Shown here: positions 41,371 through 41,475 of the stretch, piece by piece | Numbering within the stretch: the first letter of the stretch is position 1 | How the letters are laid out: each line of letters begins with the position of its first letter | Source of the DNA: 43-108 sp001915545 | GTDB taxonomy: Bacteria > Bacteroidota > Bacteroidia > Bacteroidales > Bacteroidaceae | DNA length: 41,475 bases | Direction of reading: 5' to 3' | Assembly: GCA_902491215.1 (NCBI GenBank) | Contig: CABUGV010000032.1 | Location: forward strand, 1-41,475 | Notes under the pieces: model-generated | What the model was told of the DNA's origin: nothing | What the model saw: only the letters and a program-made list of their open reading frames with translations | Database searches by the model: none | Program-made: the position numbers and the translations under genes

Positions 41371-41475
41371 AACTGCACATTGCCCACGATACGTCATCCC
41401 TGGCAAGGACCAGGGACCTCATCTTCATGTGCTGTACAATGCTGACAAGGATAAGCGCAAACCATAACCTTTAGA
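41371..41475. repeat. Structured interspersed repeat, copy 3 (cut by window end)
   Basis: It begins AACTGCACATTG at 41371, with GTCATCCCTGG at 41393 and the CCAGGGACC and CATCTTCATGTGCTG blocks shared with copies 1 and 2. The window ends before the right-hand inverted repeat. The array may continue beyond the edge. Confidence 0.75.

Noticed and set aside
41059..41406. Short frames through the right-edge repeats
   Set aside because: They follow the repeat units on both strands and change with copy-to-copy differences, so they reflect the repeat, not genes.
40846..41475. CRISPR array
   Set aside because: Units are about 128 bp with internal inverted repeats and irregular spacing; no short identical repeats with uniform unique spacers and no cas genes.

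Overview
The window reads as a chromosomal stretch from a member of the Bacteroidales (Bacteroidaceae/Prevotellaceae type). Three things point there: upstream regions repeatedly carry the Bacteroidetes primary-sigma -7 element TAnnTTTG, sometimes with a TTTG about 19-21 bases further upstream, and lack Shine-Dalgarno sequences; the gene clusters parA-parB-DUF5683-lytic transglycosylase-rel, PpiC-SurA-OstA-small membrane protein-mutL and clpP-clpX-recQ are typical of this order; and several families are nearly confined to it (DUF349 repeat protein, TPR/membrane/HTH regulator, OstA-like protein, a VKOR protein with a degenerate C39 domain).

Layout. 1-4965 is the accessory part: the start of an IS-type transposase running off the left edge, an AT-rich VKOR-like membrane protein gene abutting a UDP-glucuronate decarboxylase gene, a small secreted protein, a palindrome-rich divergent promoter region, and a TPR regulator whose start is out of frame with its lipoprotein signal peptide by one base. 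4711-10029 (minus) holds a small protein coupled to lpxB, surE, a five-repeat DUF349 protein and ksgA. 10391-14658 (plus) holds a membrane metallophosphoesterase, then a flippase-like protein, dipeptidase pepD and a MerR regulator ending in a clear terminator. 14850-21221 (minus) holds rel, an SLT/LysM transglycosylase, DUF5683, parB and parA. 21346-25929 (minus) holds an eIF1/SUI1-like factor, tRNA-Pro(UGG), GDP-fucose synthesis (gmd, fcl) and trpS. 26240-34462 (minus) holds an OmpA-family porin and the envelope-biogenesis cluster ending in mutL. 34637-40634 (minus) holds guaB, recQ, clpX and clpP. 40635-41475 is non-coding and filled with a structured ~128 bp repeat, at least three copies.

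How it fits together. Most genes are housekeeping. Envelope functions recur: lipid A (lpxB), outer-membrane protein folding and LPS-transport-like factors (two parvulin proteins, OstA), OmpA, nucleotide-sugar supply for surface glycans (UDP-xylose, GDP-fucose), and peptidoglycan turnover linked with chromosome partition and the stringent response. I see no defence island, CRISPR array, prophage or complete novel system. The parts most worth a second look are the frameshifted regulator start (2976-3013), the single-domain VKOR gene beside an IS, the trpS leader with a short Trp-containing ORF, the flippase leader ORF overlapping a TTG start, and the repeat family at the right edge. Starts of surE, ksgA, the metallophosphoesterase, the transglycosylase, DUF5683 and clpX are placed at internal ATGs rather than at the longest possible reading frame.
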